A stretch of 64,000 bases of DNA, taken from the NCBI RefSeq assembly GCF_023898315.1, contig NC_064616.1, forward strand, positions 648,330,974-648,394,973, written 5' to 3'. A model generated the notes under the pieces. That model was not told where the DNA came from, did no database searches, and saw nothing but the letters and a program-made list of their open reading frames with translations. Every line of letters starts with the position of its first letter. The first letter of the stretch is position 1. Below, in pieces: positions 38,674 to 50,600 of the stretch. This DNA comes from Schistocerca nitens (taxonomy: Eukaryota; Arthropoda; Insecta; Orthoptera; Acrididae). A program made the position numbers and the translations under genes.

Positions 38674-41600
38674 CAATGGTGAAAGGGACTTTGTGACTTG
38701 GGTATATTGTACACTCTGTCAACATGCCTCAAATGGTCATTTCAAGCTTAGACTAAGTGTCCATAGTCATTCCGTAATGAGAAGGATTGTGAGCAAGGGA
38801 ATCAGTCCGTCCATTAAATTGGCATACACTACAGCTACATCATTTGAGAACTGAATGTCTGTTGTGACACACACAGCCTTTGAAGACCTGCCCAGAGTGG
38901 TTGCCAGTGATAAACGCAAGCTGCTGAATGCACAACCCACAAGATATATTCCATCCAGCATAGAATGCAACAGAACTGTACATTGTCTTTCTGGAGGCAG
39001 CTGGGAGGGTTGTGTTGGTGAGACAGTTCACAACCATCTCCGCATGATCAAGCTGGACTTTCTGTGGTGCATGAAGAATGTGGACAAGGGAGCACCTGGA
39101 GAAAAACGTGTATCAGTGGTGTTGCATTCTGTTCACCGACTAGTATAGGACTGGCTGACTCCTGGCGATTATCATAGAAGGTACCAATTCATTTCTCAGT
39201 TGTGCAGTCCTATGAGAGCAGGTACCGGGATCAATCATGTTTTTGGCCTGTATCACGTACAGGAGTCGGACACCTCTCATCAGCATTGTCGCAGAAAAAG
39301 CTGAGTAGCACTGTGGTGTAGTGGTTATGATAGTGAACTGTTGCATGGAGGGTCGTGAGTTCAAAACTTACTTGGACTGTACAATTTAAATTTCTATATT
39401 TGGTTTGAGTACATTCTAGAAGTATCCACAAATGTCAAGAATCATTCTACTGGAATGTTCTGTAGCTGTGTGTGCTCCGGCCGGAGGCAGTTCGCTCCCC
39501 GTCTTGTATGTGCAAGTGCTGAATAAACCTTTGTTAAGTGAAGTTAGTGTTAGTCATTCATCTAATTACACCTTCTTCTATGCGATATTATTCTGGTGGA
39601 GACGCCGGGTATTGGAACTTGTGATAACGCACATTATCGACGACACAGTGGCTCCCATCAAGCCACAACAAGAGCCACTGTTAACGTGGCAAGAAACCAG
39701 AGTTCGAGCCATATTCAGCAGATCGCAATCTATCGGAGACAGAAGAAGAAGACATTACAATGACAGCAACTGTTTGTCACCACATGAGAGATCCTTCCAG
39801 GTTCTCTGGTGATTATGGCAAAGATCCAAACAAGTGGCTGAAGGTAAATGAGCATATAGCCAAATTTAATGGGATGAAACCGTGTGTTTGGCTAACGTAT
39901 TTTTCTACTTGGAGGGCACTGCCAAGCAATGGTATGAGAACAACGAGAAGTAGTTCACAACCTGGGAAATATTCCAGGCGGAACTGCACAAGTATTTCGG
40001 TGACACACGACGACAGAAGTGCAAGGCTAAAGATAAATTAAAGTGCAGGGCACAGCGTACAGAAGAAACAACAGCATCCTACATTCAAGAGGTCTTGGGG
40101 CTGTGTAAAATAGTGGATCCTACAATGAAGGAGGAAGACTACATTGCACATCTCATAAAGGGTGTTGCTGAGGACACGTATCAAGCCCTACTCCTGAAGG
40201 AAGTTTCGACAGCAGACAACTTCATAAAATGGTGCCAGCATATCGAGACAGTGCATCAGCAAAGAATTACACGCAAGAAGTTTGAATGGCTTCCAAACGT
40301 TGTATCGATGTGTGTGATGGAGGCAGCGACTGATTTCACAAGTGTTCATCAGATAGCGAGAGAGGAAGTTCAGAAGGCACCTGGATTGCACGGCGAGCAA
40401 AAAACCGAGATGCTTCAAGAGGTCATAAGGGAGGAAGTGGAACAGACATTGAACACAGTCTCTCATCTTTCATTTCCCTTTAAAATGGTGAAAAAGTCAA
40501 AACCCAGATGGAGTTACGTTCCTACAATGCCGCATGAGGAACCTGCTTGGGCACCAAGGAAGACTGACATTTGGGGGACCCAGGATAACCAACCAGTATG
40601 TTTCCACTGCGGACGCCTGGGACATGGGGTGCGCTATTGTCGAGAAAGGTGGCGGATATTTGATGACGCCCACACCAAGAAGACAACAGGCCGATCTTAG
40701 CCAAAGCCAACTCCAGGGCGACGAAGAGGAACAAGATGATGTGGGTGCAGGATGACCTAGGTCACCATCGCTGCAAGCTAGCCGCTGGAGAGGATGCTCC
40801 CCAACACTCCGATCAAGGTCTCCATTGACATTTAGAAGCTCCAGCCGATCACCTAGCTGCTGCAACCTGGAAATCGATATCCTCATGGATGGCCGACCAG
40901 CCCGAGCACTTGTGGACTCTGGAGTATCATATTCAGTCATTTCGGAGAAGTACCATCACCAGTTGCAGAAAACCGTATTCTTTGGCAACAAAATGTTTCT
41001 GCTGAAGGTGGCTAATGGGAAATATGTAAAACCTGCAGGAAGATGTCATTCGTGTGGGTATAAGTGGCCAGACACAACCCTTAGAATTCATCGTCTTACA
41101 AGAGAGTAGTCGTGACGTCCTTTTTGGATGGGACTTTTTGAAAGCTTCTCAGGCAATTATAGATTGTGGTCGCTCGAAGATTATGCTATACGAGATGAGA
41201 TACTGTGGACAGGAAGATGCGCATCCGAGTGTGTGGAGACTGTATGTGCTGGATGAAGTGATCATTCCAGCAGTCAGTGCTAGAAAGGTAACTGTCACGT
41301 GTCATGCCATGCATCAACCCTTGGATCTCGTTCAGGAATGTAAAAGAAGCATACCACTGAAGAATAACTTGGTCATCCCAGCCTCTGTTGTCTCGTTTAA
41401 GAACGGATTCGGTGAATTGCAGATAGTTAACTGTTGCCAAGAACCGCAGATCCTTCCAAGACACATGTGCGTAGCAAACGCTAAACCATTAATTGAAGAA
41501 TAGCTGAGCATCATAGAAACCTCTCATGACAAGTCTGTGGGCAAAATTAGCGCTACCACTATGAGATAAGATCTTCTAGCTCAACCATCTCCAGATCTCA

Positions 41601-44600
41601 CTAAGGAACAACAGAACAAGCTACTTGCCATTCTTAAAGAGTTCTCTGAATGTTTCAATCCACAGGTGAAGAGCAAATTAGGCAAATCGAGGGTGAAGCA
41701 CCGGATTAGCACTGGAGACCATCAACCAATAAGCCAGAGAGCATACCGTATGTCAGCAATGGCATGTTGAATAATTCTCGACAAGGTACAGAAAATGAAG
41801 AAGAATGACACCATTCAGCCTTCGCAGAGCCCATGGTCGTCACCAGTGGTCCTCGCCAGGAAGAAGGATGGCAGCTAGCGCTTTCCTGTTGATTACAGGA
41901 AGCTTAATAAGATAACTAAAAAGGATGTTTACCATCTTCCACGAATTGACAATACACTAGATTGTCTGAAGGGGGCTAAGTGTTTCTCAACCATGGACAT
42001 GTACTCAGGATACTGGCAAATTGAAGTAGATGATGCTGATCGTGAGAAAACTGCATTTCATCGCCCCTGAGGGCCTGTATGAGTTTAAGGTAATGCTGTT
42101 TGGTTTGTGTAATGCACCAGCAACTTTTGAATGGATGATGGAATGGAATTGATTGAATGGATGACATTATAGTGTTCTCAGACACATTTGCTGAATGTAT
42201 AAAAAGACTGAGGGCTGTTCTTAAGTGTCTCCAACAAGGCGGACTGAAGCTTAATCCAAGAAAGTGTCTCTTTGGAGCAAAAGAAATGAAAATACTTGGG
42301 CACCTTGTGTCAAACGAAGGTGCGCAGCCAGACCCAGAAAAGGTGAGAGCTATAACGGAATTTCCTATTCCTAAAAGTATTAGAGATGTGAGAAGCTTCC
42401 TTGGATTATGTTCTTATCACCTTCGTTTTATCAGAGACTTTTGTATCGAAGCCAGGCCACTCCAAGAGTTGTTAAAAGCTGATGCTAAATTTATCTGTGG
42501 TGGTGCTCAACAAGATTCTTTCGATGTGCTGTGAAAAGCTGTAACGACTGACCCTGTACTTCTTCAGTTTGCTGAGAGAGCACCTACAGAACTACACACA
42601 GATGCCAGTGGGTATGGGATCGGTGCTGTTCTGGTGCAAATTTCAGATGGAAAAGAGGTTATAGCCTATGCTTCTAGGACACTTACAAAAGCCAAGAGAA
42701 ACTACTCAACTAAAGAAAGGGGGAATGTCTTGCTGTGCTCTGGGCCATGTGGAGATTTCGACAGTATCTCTCTGGAAGGCCATTCACAGTTGTTACAGAC
42801 CATCATCCACTTTGTTGCCTGACAGGTCTCAAGGATCCAACAGGACGACTCACCAGGTGGGCACTACGTCTTCAAGAGTATAATATTACCATAGTGTACA
42901 GAAGTGGAAGAAAACACCAAGATGCCGACTGTCTCTCAAGAAACCCTGTGCAAGACCATAAAGACTTGGACAAAGATAGTGACTGTCTCGCTGCACTCCA
43001 GGATCTCTGTGCTGAGCAGGACGACGCCAAGATATCTCAAATTATACTTGCGTTAAATCGGTCAGAGGATGTGAAAGGACAATTGAAGGTAGTTAATGGA
43101 TTACTTTGCGAGAAAAACTTTGATCCATTTGGAAAGAGGTGGCTACCAGTGATTCCTAAACACATGCGCTTAGATGTTCTACAGAAAATCCATGACACAC
43201 CTGAGGCCGGACATTTAGGATTTATTAAGACGTATGATAGAATCTGCAAGAGATTTTTCTGGCTAGGTTTATTTACGAGTGTCCATCACTATATGTCGCA
43301 CTGTTGAGAGTGCCAGAGGAGAAAGTCAGTTCCTCAGAAACCACCTTGCCAACTCATACCAATTCCACCAGCCGAAATGCCTTTCCAGCGTGTTGGGATT
43401 GACCACCTTGGATGATTTCCAACATCTGCTAGTGGCAATAGATGGATTATTGCTAGCACTGATTATCTGACACACTATGCTGTTACAAAAGCTGTGAAAC
43501 CAGCTGAAGCATCCAAGGTAGCCAAATGCATCATCGAAGACACTGTATTAAAACACGGTGCCCCAAGGTCATTAATTACGGATCGAGGGAAAGTTTTTCG
43601 ATCAAATCCTGTAACAGAGATAAACCGTCGGTGCAACATTACCTATTACATGACGACTGCCTACCATCCGCAAACTAACGGGCTTACTGAACGCCTTAAG
43701 ACGTTGGCCGACATGCTATCAATGTTCGTCATTGTTGAGCAGAGCAACTAGGATGAGGTGCTACCTTTCGTGACGTTTGCCTACAACACCACCAAACAAG
43801 ACACCACAGGATTTACGCCATTTTTCCTGGTGCATGGGCACGAGGCGATGACGATGATGGACACTGTTTCCGTTACATCCTGATGACGTGGACGATGACT
43901 ACATCTGCCAGGTGTTAACGAGAGCTGAGGACCCTTGGCAGTTAGCTTGACTCCGCATGCTGCAGGCTCAAGAAAATGATTGATGAAGGTATGACGCGAG
44001 CCACCACCCTTTTGTCTACCAGCCTGGTGTCCTCGTCTGGATTTTCACTCGTGTTTGGAAGGTTGGTATCTCTGAGAACCTTGTCAGGTACTACTTTGGA
44101 CCTTATAAGATTGTAAGACAATTGTCTGGTGTTACTTATGAAGTTGAAGATTTAGACCCTGACGCAAGACGATGAAAGATCAGAGATATAGTCCACGTCC
44201 TTCGAATGAAGCCATACAAGGATCCTGCACACAGGGTTAATTTGAAGCTCTAGCGACAGGCAGCAAGCTGAAAGGTGACGAAGAGTGTAGTGTCAAAAAG
44301 AAGTTCGAAGATAACCACCAGGGCGAGCATCAGTCATCGGGAGTCGGAGTATGCTGGACCGGTGACTCATTCCTGGACTAGGAGAACGTAACACTGAGAT
44401 GCTGTTCTCTTAAGGAGGGAGCAGTGAGACAGAAGAAGCTGAGTAGCACTGTTGTGTAGTGGTTATGATACTGGACTGTTGCATGAAGGGTCGTGAGTTC
44501 AAAACTCACCTGGACTGTACAATTTTAATTTCTATATTCGGTTAGAGTACATTCTAGAAGTAGCCATAAATGTCAAGATCGTTGTACGGGAATGTTCTGT

Positions 44601-47600
44601 AGCTGTATATATACTGTAGGTGTTCTGGCCGGAAGCAGTTTGCTCTGAGCTCTTGTATATGTGCAAGTGCTGAGTAAACCTTTGTTAAGTGAGGTTAGTG
44701 TTCGTCATTCATCTAATTACACCTTCGTCTGCGTGACAATATCCAGAGCAATTTGAGAGTTCCTCATTATTGTGGTAGGATCCCCCGGCCTATTGTTTAG
44801 CCCTACAAGACAATATTTCATATGTGGGTGTGTTTTCTTCCATATAATTTATGCGCATATGGATTTCAGCAGATAAACATCTTCTTTCAAGTGACAAGAA
44901 TCAACTAAATGCAATGGTCAGCTAAAAATGCTGATATGAAACTTATTGACCATAGTTGGGATCAGTTGCATCTTTACTACAGCGTTACCCGAGTCATCCT
45001 TACGTACTGTATAACATCAGGAGGGCCACTATCAAAGAATGGAATTGGTTGAAGCAACAATATGTTGACCACCTTGTGGACCACAAGCCAAGGGGATTCC
45101 AAGTATGTTACAGTGCACAGTTTCGAGCAATACAACATTGAGTGTTATTTTGATTACACAAATGAGCACTTTCGAACATTTTCCTTTATTTTGGTTATTG
45201 TTTTGTTTTTAATTTATGATAAAGTTTTTTCATTCCCTGCTACACTTGAATCTAATCCCCCACACATTTACAGACATGTAGGTGGCACAAAACATTTTTT
45301 TATTAGTTTAGCATATGCTTGTGTAACTTACCAACATGTACAGCGTTGCTTCTTGTGCTGTGAGAATCAGATGGGAGAGTGTATAATTAGGCATATGGCA
45401 CCTATTAATGCAACAGATAGCAGGTAGGAAATATTGTTATCACGATTCTTCCAATACATGCTGAACGGAGATTGTCTCTCATATGCTGAAGGAAGTAACA
45501 GAATACTATACAATACTCCATATTCTCGACATCTAAGACCTGAAGAAAGTGCTTTCCACACTTGATATCTTATTACACAGCTGGTTGTTGCTTCCAAAGT
45601 TTCCTGTTCCTGAAACTGAAGGTGGCTGGGTTCTGCTGCTGCTCTAATGTGGGTAAATATTGACCTGTAGTTGTCATTATTCAGTCAGTTTTTGGGTCCA
45701 GAAAAGCACATACAGGTATATCTATTTGATATAAACCACCTTGTATGTATAACCAATAGCAATAAAAACATCTGTGTGTGCATCATGATGAGCATTCCTA
45801 TTCAAATTTACTATTGTCTGCTGCAGTCTATAAGGGCATTGATAATACAACCACACCCACCAGATGCTTTGCTAGATTATTTCCATATCAATTCTTGGCT
45901 TGTGTTTGTGAACTTGGTACTAAATTACCACCTGCTGAACAAAGGCACATCCACTAGGGCAGAAGATGTGGACAGGCTATGACCGTTGGTTGTACAGGCA
46001 GTGCACATCATGTCCTTTGGACTAAAAACAGCTGAACCTCAATGTGTCAGAAGTACTAGGAGATGACACACTTTGGTACTTGCCCACATTTTTCTTTGCT
46101 AGTTATTTCAACTGCACTCTTATCCTCACTGCTGTATGCTGCCCACTGGTAAATAGTGATTGAGTTATATTATAGATGCTTTTTCCCAATATACACTTCT
46201 GTTTGTGAAAACGTAAAACATTGAGAAACAGTGGTCAGCAACATGCCACAATAGGAGGGCATGTAGAACAGCGAAATCATAATAAGTGATTTAAATGGCA
46301 GAGAGGTGGTGTACACGCAGTCTGAACAGTGCCTTTTTTTTGGTGATCAGGCGGGTCAGTGGCAGGCAACATTCACTCAATGCAGACCCATCATACAAAG
46401 TGGAAACATGTAACCAAGTGCCACAGTGCCTTCACCAACATCGTAGGGTGGAATATCAGCATGTGAGTGTGCTTGAATGGGGCAGATGATTTGTCTCTGG
46501 GAAGAGAGGCTTTCATTCTGTGACAGTGCGGCTCATAACAGGGCATGCTGCTTTTACAGTGTGGTGTATGTGGAGCCAGTGGAGAGAAGAGGGTCATACA
46601 CAGTGCCAACAGGGTACCGAATGACACAATGTGACCACAGCAAGAGATGACTGCCATCTTGTCCGCTACACCGTGACAGACAGAATAGCTTCGTCCACAG
46701 TGTTGGAGCGATGTTAGAGCACTGCAACAGGTGCCAACAAGTCAGTGGCTCACACCACTTCTGTGAGCTGAACTGGTGGCACACATGCCATTGTGTCTGC
46801 TTTCATGGACCAGGGACACAATTGGGCAGCATAGCAGACAAATGGCAAGTGTGATGATTTGGGCTAACATTGCGATCTCACCTACCATGTCTTGAGGGCA
46901 ATCTGAAGAGTTATCACCGCATCAGGGAGGTTTTACGGTCCTAGACACTACCCCTCCTGCAGGTTGTTCCACTTGCCATATTTCAGCAGGACAACACCCA
47001 GAAACTTGTAGCAAGGAATGTGCAAGCATTCTTCGAAGAATGACAGGTACCACTGCTTCCCTGACCAGCCCATTCCCGACATGGCACCCATCGAACATGG
47101 CTGGGATATGCTCAGTCACCAGTTTGTTCATTCAGGTCCTCCTGCAGCCATAGTTGATGCTTTATGAACACGCCTACAAACCGCGTGGTAGAGTATTTCC
47201 CGGCAGCATATTCAGGCACACTTTGATTCCACGCCACAGTCTCTGGCAGCTCCAATTGCAGCATATTGTGGTGCTACCCCATACTGAATGTCCGTAGTCG
47301 CAGTGCATGTACATGTCGGTAATGCAAATCATTTGTGTCGTGTCATGTCCATAATCAGTGGAGTTGTGTCAGTGATCACATCTCTCAGGCTTAGTGTTTA
47401 ACTTTTTTCCGAACAGTAGTGTAGCTATTATGTTGTCATTTTGGTCCATCATGTGTAAATGCAGTAGGAAACACCTCATATGCTGACAAATTATGCCAGC
47501 AATAAATTGCACACAAAAATTCAAAGAGATTTTGGTCATACGTAAAGTACTCCAGCGGTAAGACACAATCAGTACCTCCACTGCACCATACCGATGGTAA

Positions 47601-50600
47601 TGTCAAAGGTGACAGTGCCACTAAAGCCTGGTTACTAAACAAAGTTTTCTGAAATACCTTCATCAAAGAAGATGAAGTAAATATTCCAGAATAATTCAGG
47701 TTGAGAACAGCTGCTGAGATGTATAACTTGGAAGTAGGTACATACCTATGGTGCAGCAAAACAGCTTAAATCACTTAATAAAAGTATGTCTTCCAATCCA
47801 GATTGTATACCAAGTAGGTTTCTTTCAGATACGCTGACACAGTAACTCCATACTTACCAACTGCTCACTTAACCGAAGATCTGCACCTAAAGACTGGAAA
47901 GTTGCACAGCTGATACCAATACTGAAGAAAGGAAATTGGAGTAATTTGATGAATTACAAAGCTGATGCGAGTTTGCAGTAGGATTTTTTATGTTCAAACA
48001 TTATTAATTACCTAGAAGAAAATAGCCTATTGACAAGTTGTCAGCATAGATTCAGAAATTGTTATTCTTGTGAAACACAACTATGTTTTTATTCACATGA
48101 AGTAATGAGTGCTATCGACCAGCAGTCTCGAATTGATTGTATGTTTAAAAATTTTCAGAAGACTTTTGACATTGTTCCCCACAAGCAGATTTCAATCAGT
48201 TTGCGTGCCTCTGGAGTGTTGTCTCAGTTGACTAGATTTCTGACTTCTTATCAGAAAGCTCACAGTTCATAGTAATCAACAGAAAATCATCAAGTAAATC
48301 AAAGTGATATCTGGCATTCCCCAAAGAAATGTTGTATGTCCTCTGCTGTTCCTTGTCTATATAAGCAATTCAGGAAACAATCTGAGCAGCTCCCATAGTT
48401 GGTGTTGTCATTTACCATCTAGTAAAGTCTGTAGAAGATCAGAATCAATTACAAAATAATTTAGACAAAATATCTGTATGGTGCTATAAGCAGCACTTGA
48501 CTGTAAGGAAGGAAAGTGTGTGCAGCCCCCACGGCAGCATTCTGTGTTGTTCAACTTCAGTAACCACACACAGCTTATCTGCATGCATCTCGATGTCCAC
48601 TGGTGGGGATACTATAGCAGCCTTGCATAATGATTACTAGATCTTCACCTTTTTTTGGTGTTAGTGAAGCCACACTTGTGCATCACTTGGCTACTATGAT
48701 TAGGCAACTAAGTCAGTCACCTGCATTGGCCTGACACAGCTGCAACATTTCTTGTGGTACTTTGTTGTGGTGGTTATTTTAAGTTGTGAATACTCGGAGA
48801 ACCCAGTGGGTGGTGACCTTTGTCATGTGCAAAATTTTATGCAAGATACTGAAAACTTATCCATGACTTTTGTTCACTTCTTCCACTGTTGATTCAGTAG
48901 TAACATTATTGAGCACCAGGGCCTCCACTTACTTGTGATTATCAGTTCTTCCTGTAGAGATGGTCTGCCACTTGTTAGACTACATCGAAAGTGTCTGTGC
49001 CACCTAGTCAGTCATATGATGCTGCAGTGTTGCCGTCCAATTATCTCTCAGTATTCCACTTCATCAATGGGCAGCACCTCTTTTTCTGGTATAGAGGCAC
49101 ACTGTGGTACAGTGGCAGAGGATTTCAATCTTTACTAGGACTGCAGATAATTACCTGCAAAGAGACTGAAAATTAATTACATAACTTCATTGTTTTGAGG
49201 TTATCATGCAAACTGTAACTGTGCCTCATTCAAAGCCCATGCACATGATCTACAAATAGCATTATTACTAAATCTGCTGCGTTATCACTACCTTGAGCAC
49301 AATAGTATGTTTTTGATTCGATCCAGAAATATTTGAGGAAGTATCATATGTCAGTGGATCTTTGTTCTTTTGTTTGGCCGTCCATCAGTTTTGTAGTTTT
49401 CACTGTCAGTATTCATTTTTGGTTGTGTTTGTCTTGTTACTGCCTGCAATGGTTCTATTGTGGTGACAATTTCACTGTCTACAAAAGCAGCATATATTGT
49501 ATACTGGATGCACAGTGTCTGCATTGGAACAAGAAAGCCCTTTCCAACTGTGCACATATGCTCCCCGTAGAGCTCTCCACCTAGTACTGGATTAGCAGCA
49601 TGCAGAGGGAAAACTGGTGACATTGCAAAGTATTTTCCCCTCTAACTAACTCGGGTTGTTGCAGCGATCCCCAAATCGAGATATTAAACACTCTTTATAA
49701 AATGGCATGTAGAAAGCCCTGTGCTTGTAAATGCTGTGGCCAGTACTTTGAATACAGACATCGAGAATCTACTCATGGCAATGATAGGATCCACTGCAGT
49801 CATTTCCAATTCAATTGTTCAAGAGTGTACTTACATCTACATCTACATTTATACTCCGCAATCCACCCAACGGTGTGTGGCAGAGGGCACTTCACGTGCC
49901 ACTGTCATTACCTCCCTTTCCTGTTCCACTCGCGTATGGTTCGCGGGAAGAACGACTGCCGGAAAGCCTCCGTGTGCGCTCAAATCTCTCTAATTTTACA
50001 TTCATGATCTCCTCGGGAGGTATAAGTAGGGGGAAGCAATATATTCGATACCTCATCCAGAAACGCACCCTCTTGAAACCTGGACAGCAAGCTACATCGC
50101 GATGCAGAGCGCCTCACTTGAAGAGTCTGCCACTTGAGTTTGCTAAACATCTCCGTAACGCTATCACGCTTACCAAATAACCCTGTGGCGAAACGCGCCG
50201 CTCTTCTTTGGATCTTCTCTATCTCCTCCGTCAGCCCGACCTGGTACGGATCCCACACTGATGAACAATACTCAAGTATAGGCCGAACGAGTGTTTTGTA
50301 AGCCACCTCCTTTGTTGATGGACTAAATTTTCTAAGGACTCCCCCAATGAATCTCAACCCGGCACCCGTCTTACCAACAATTAATTTTATATGATCGTTC
50401 CACTTCAAATCGTTCCGTACACATACTCTCAGATATTTTACAGAAGTAACTGCTACCAGTGTTCGTTCCGCTATCATATAATCATACAATAAAGGATCCT
50501 TCTTTCTAAGTATTCGCAATACATTACATTTGTCTATGTTAAGGGTCAATAAATTAACTGCAGCCACAGATTCAGTTGTGCTTTGGTAAGTTGTTCTCCT

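Larger units (their letters stand above)
39287..44738 (+). mobile_element. Ty3/Gypsy LTR retrotransposon fossil, structurally complete but broken
   Basis: About 5.45 kb with both LTRs (39287-39587 and 44425-44738). Parts in order on the + strand: primer-binding candidate (about 39594-39615), gag (about 39760-40700) ending in a CCHC knuckle ([14 protein letters not shown]), protease (about 40860-41200, ALVDSG), reverse transcriptase (about 41780-42530), RNase H (about 42590-42900), integrase (about 43150-44200, with the HPQTNG block) and a purine-rich tract (44411-44424). No envelope gene. This order (RT before integrase) and the motifs define Ty3/Gypsy. The coding region is broken in roughly a dozen places. 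The LTRs differ at about one base in ten by eye, implying an old insertion. No target duplication is evident. It lies in sense orientation in dsh intron 4. Confidence 0.93.

Noticed and set aside
38855-39148. Possible host exon or Penelope endonuclease piece ([19 protein letters not shown])
   Set aside because: Vague resemblance to a GIY-YIG-like region but no catalytic pattern, splice context or neighbouring RT on that strand.
44444-44512. True tRNA gene in the LTR
   Set aside because: T-arm and D-arm are plausible but the anticodon and acceptor stems do not pair well, and the segment occurs in both LTRs; kept as a tRNA-like segment only.
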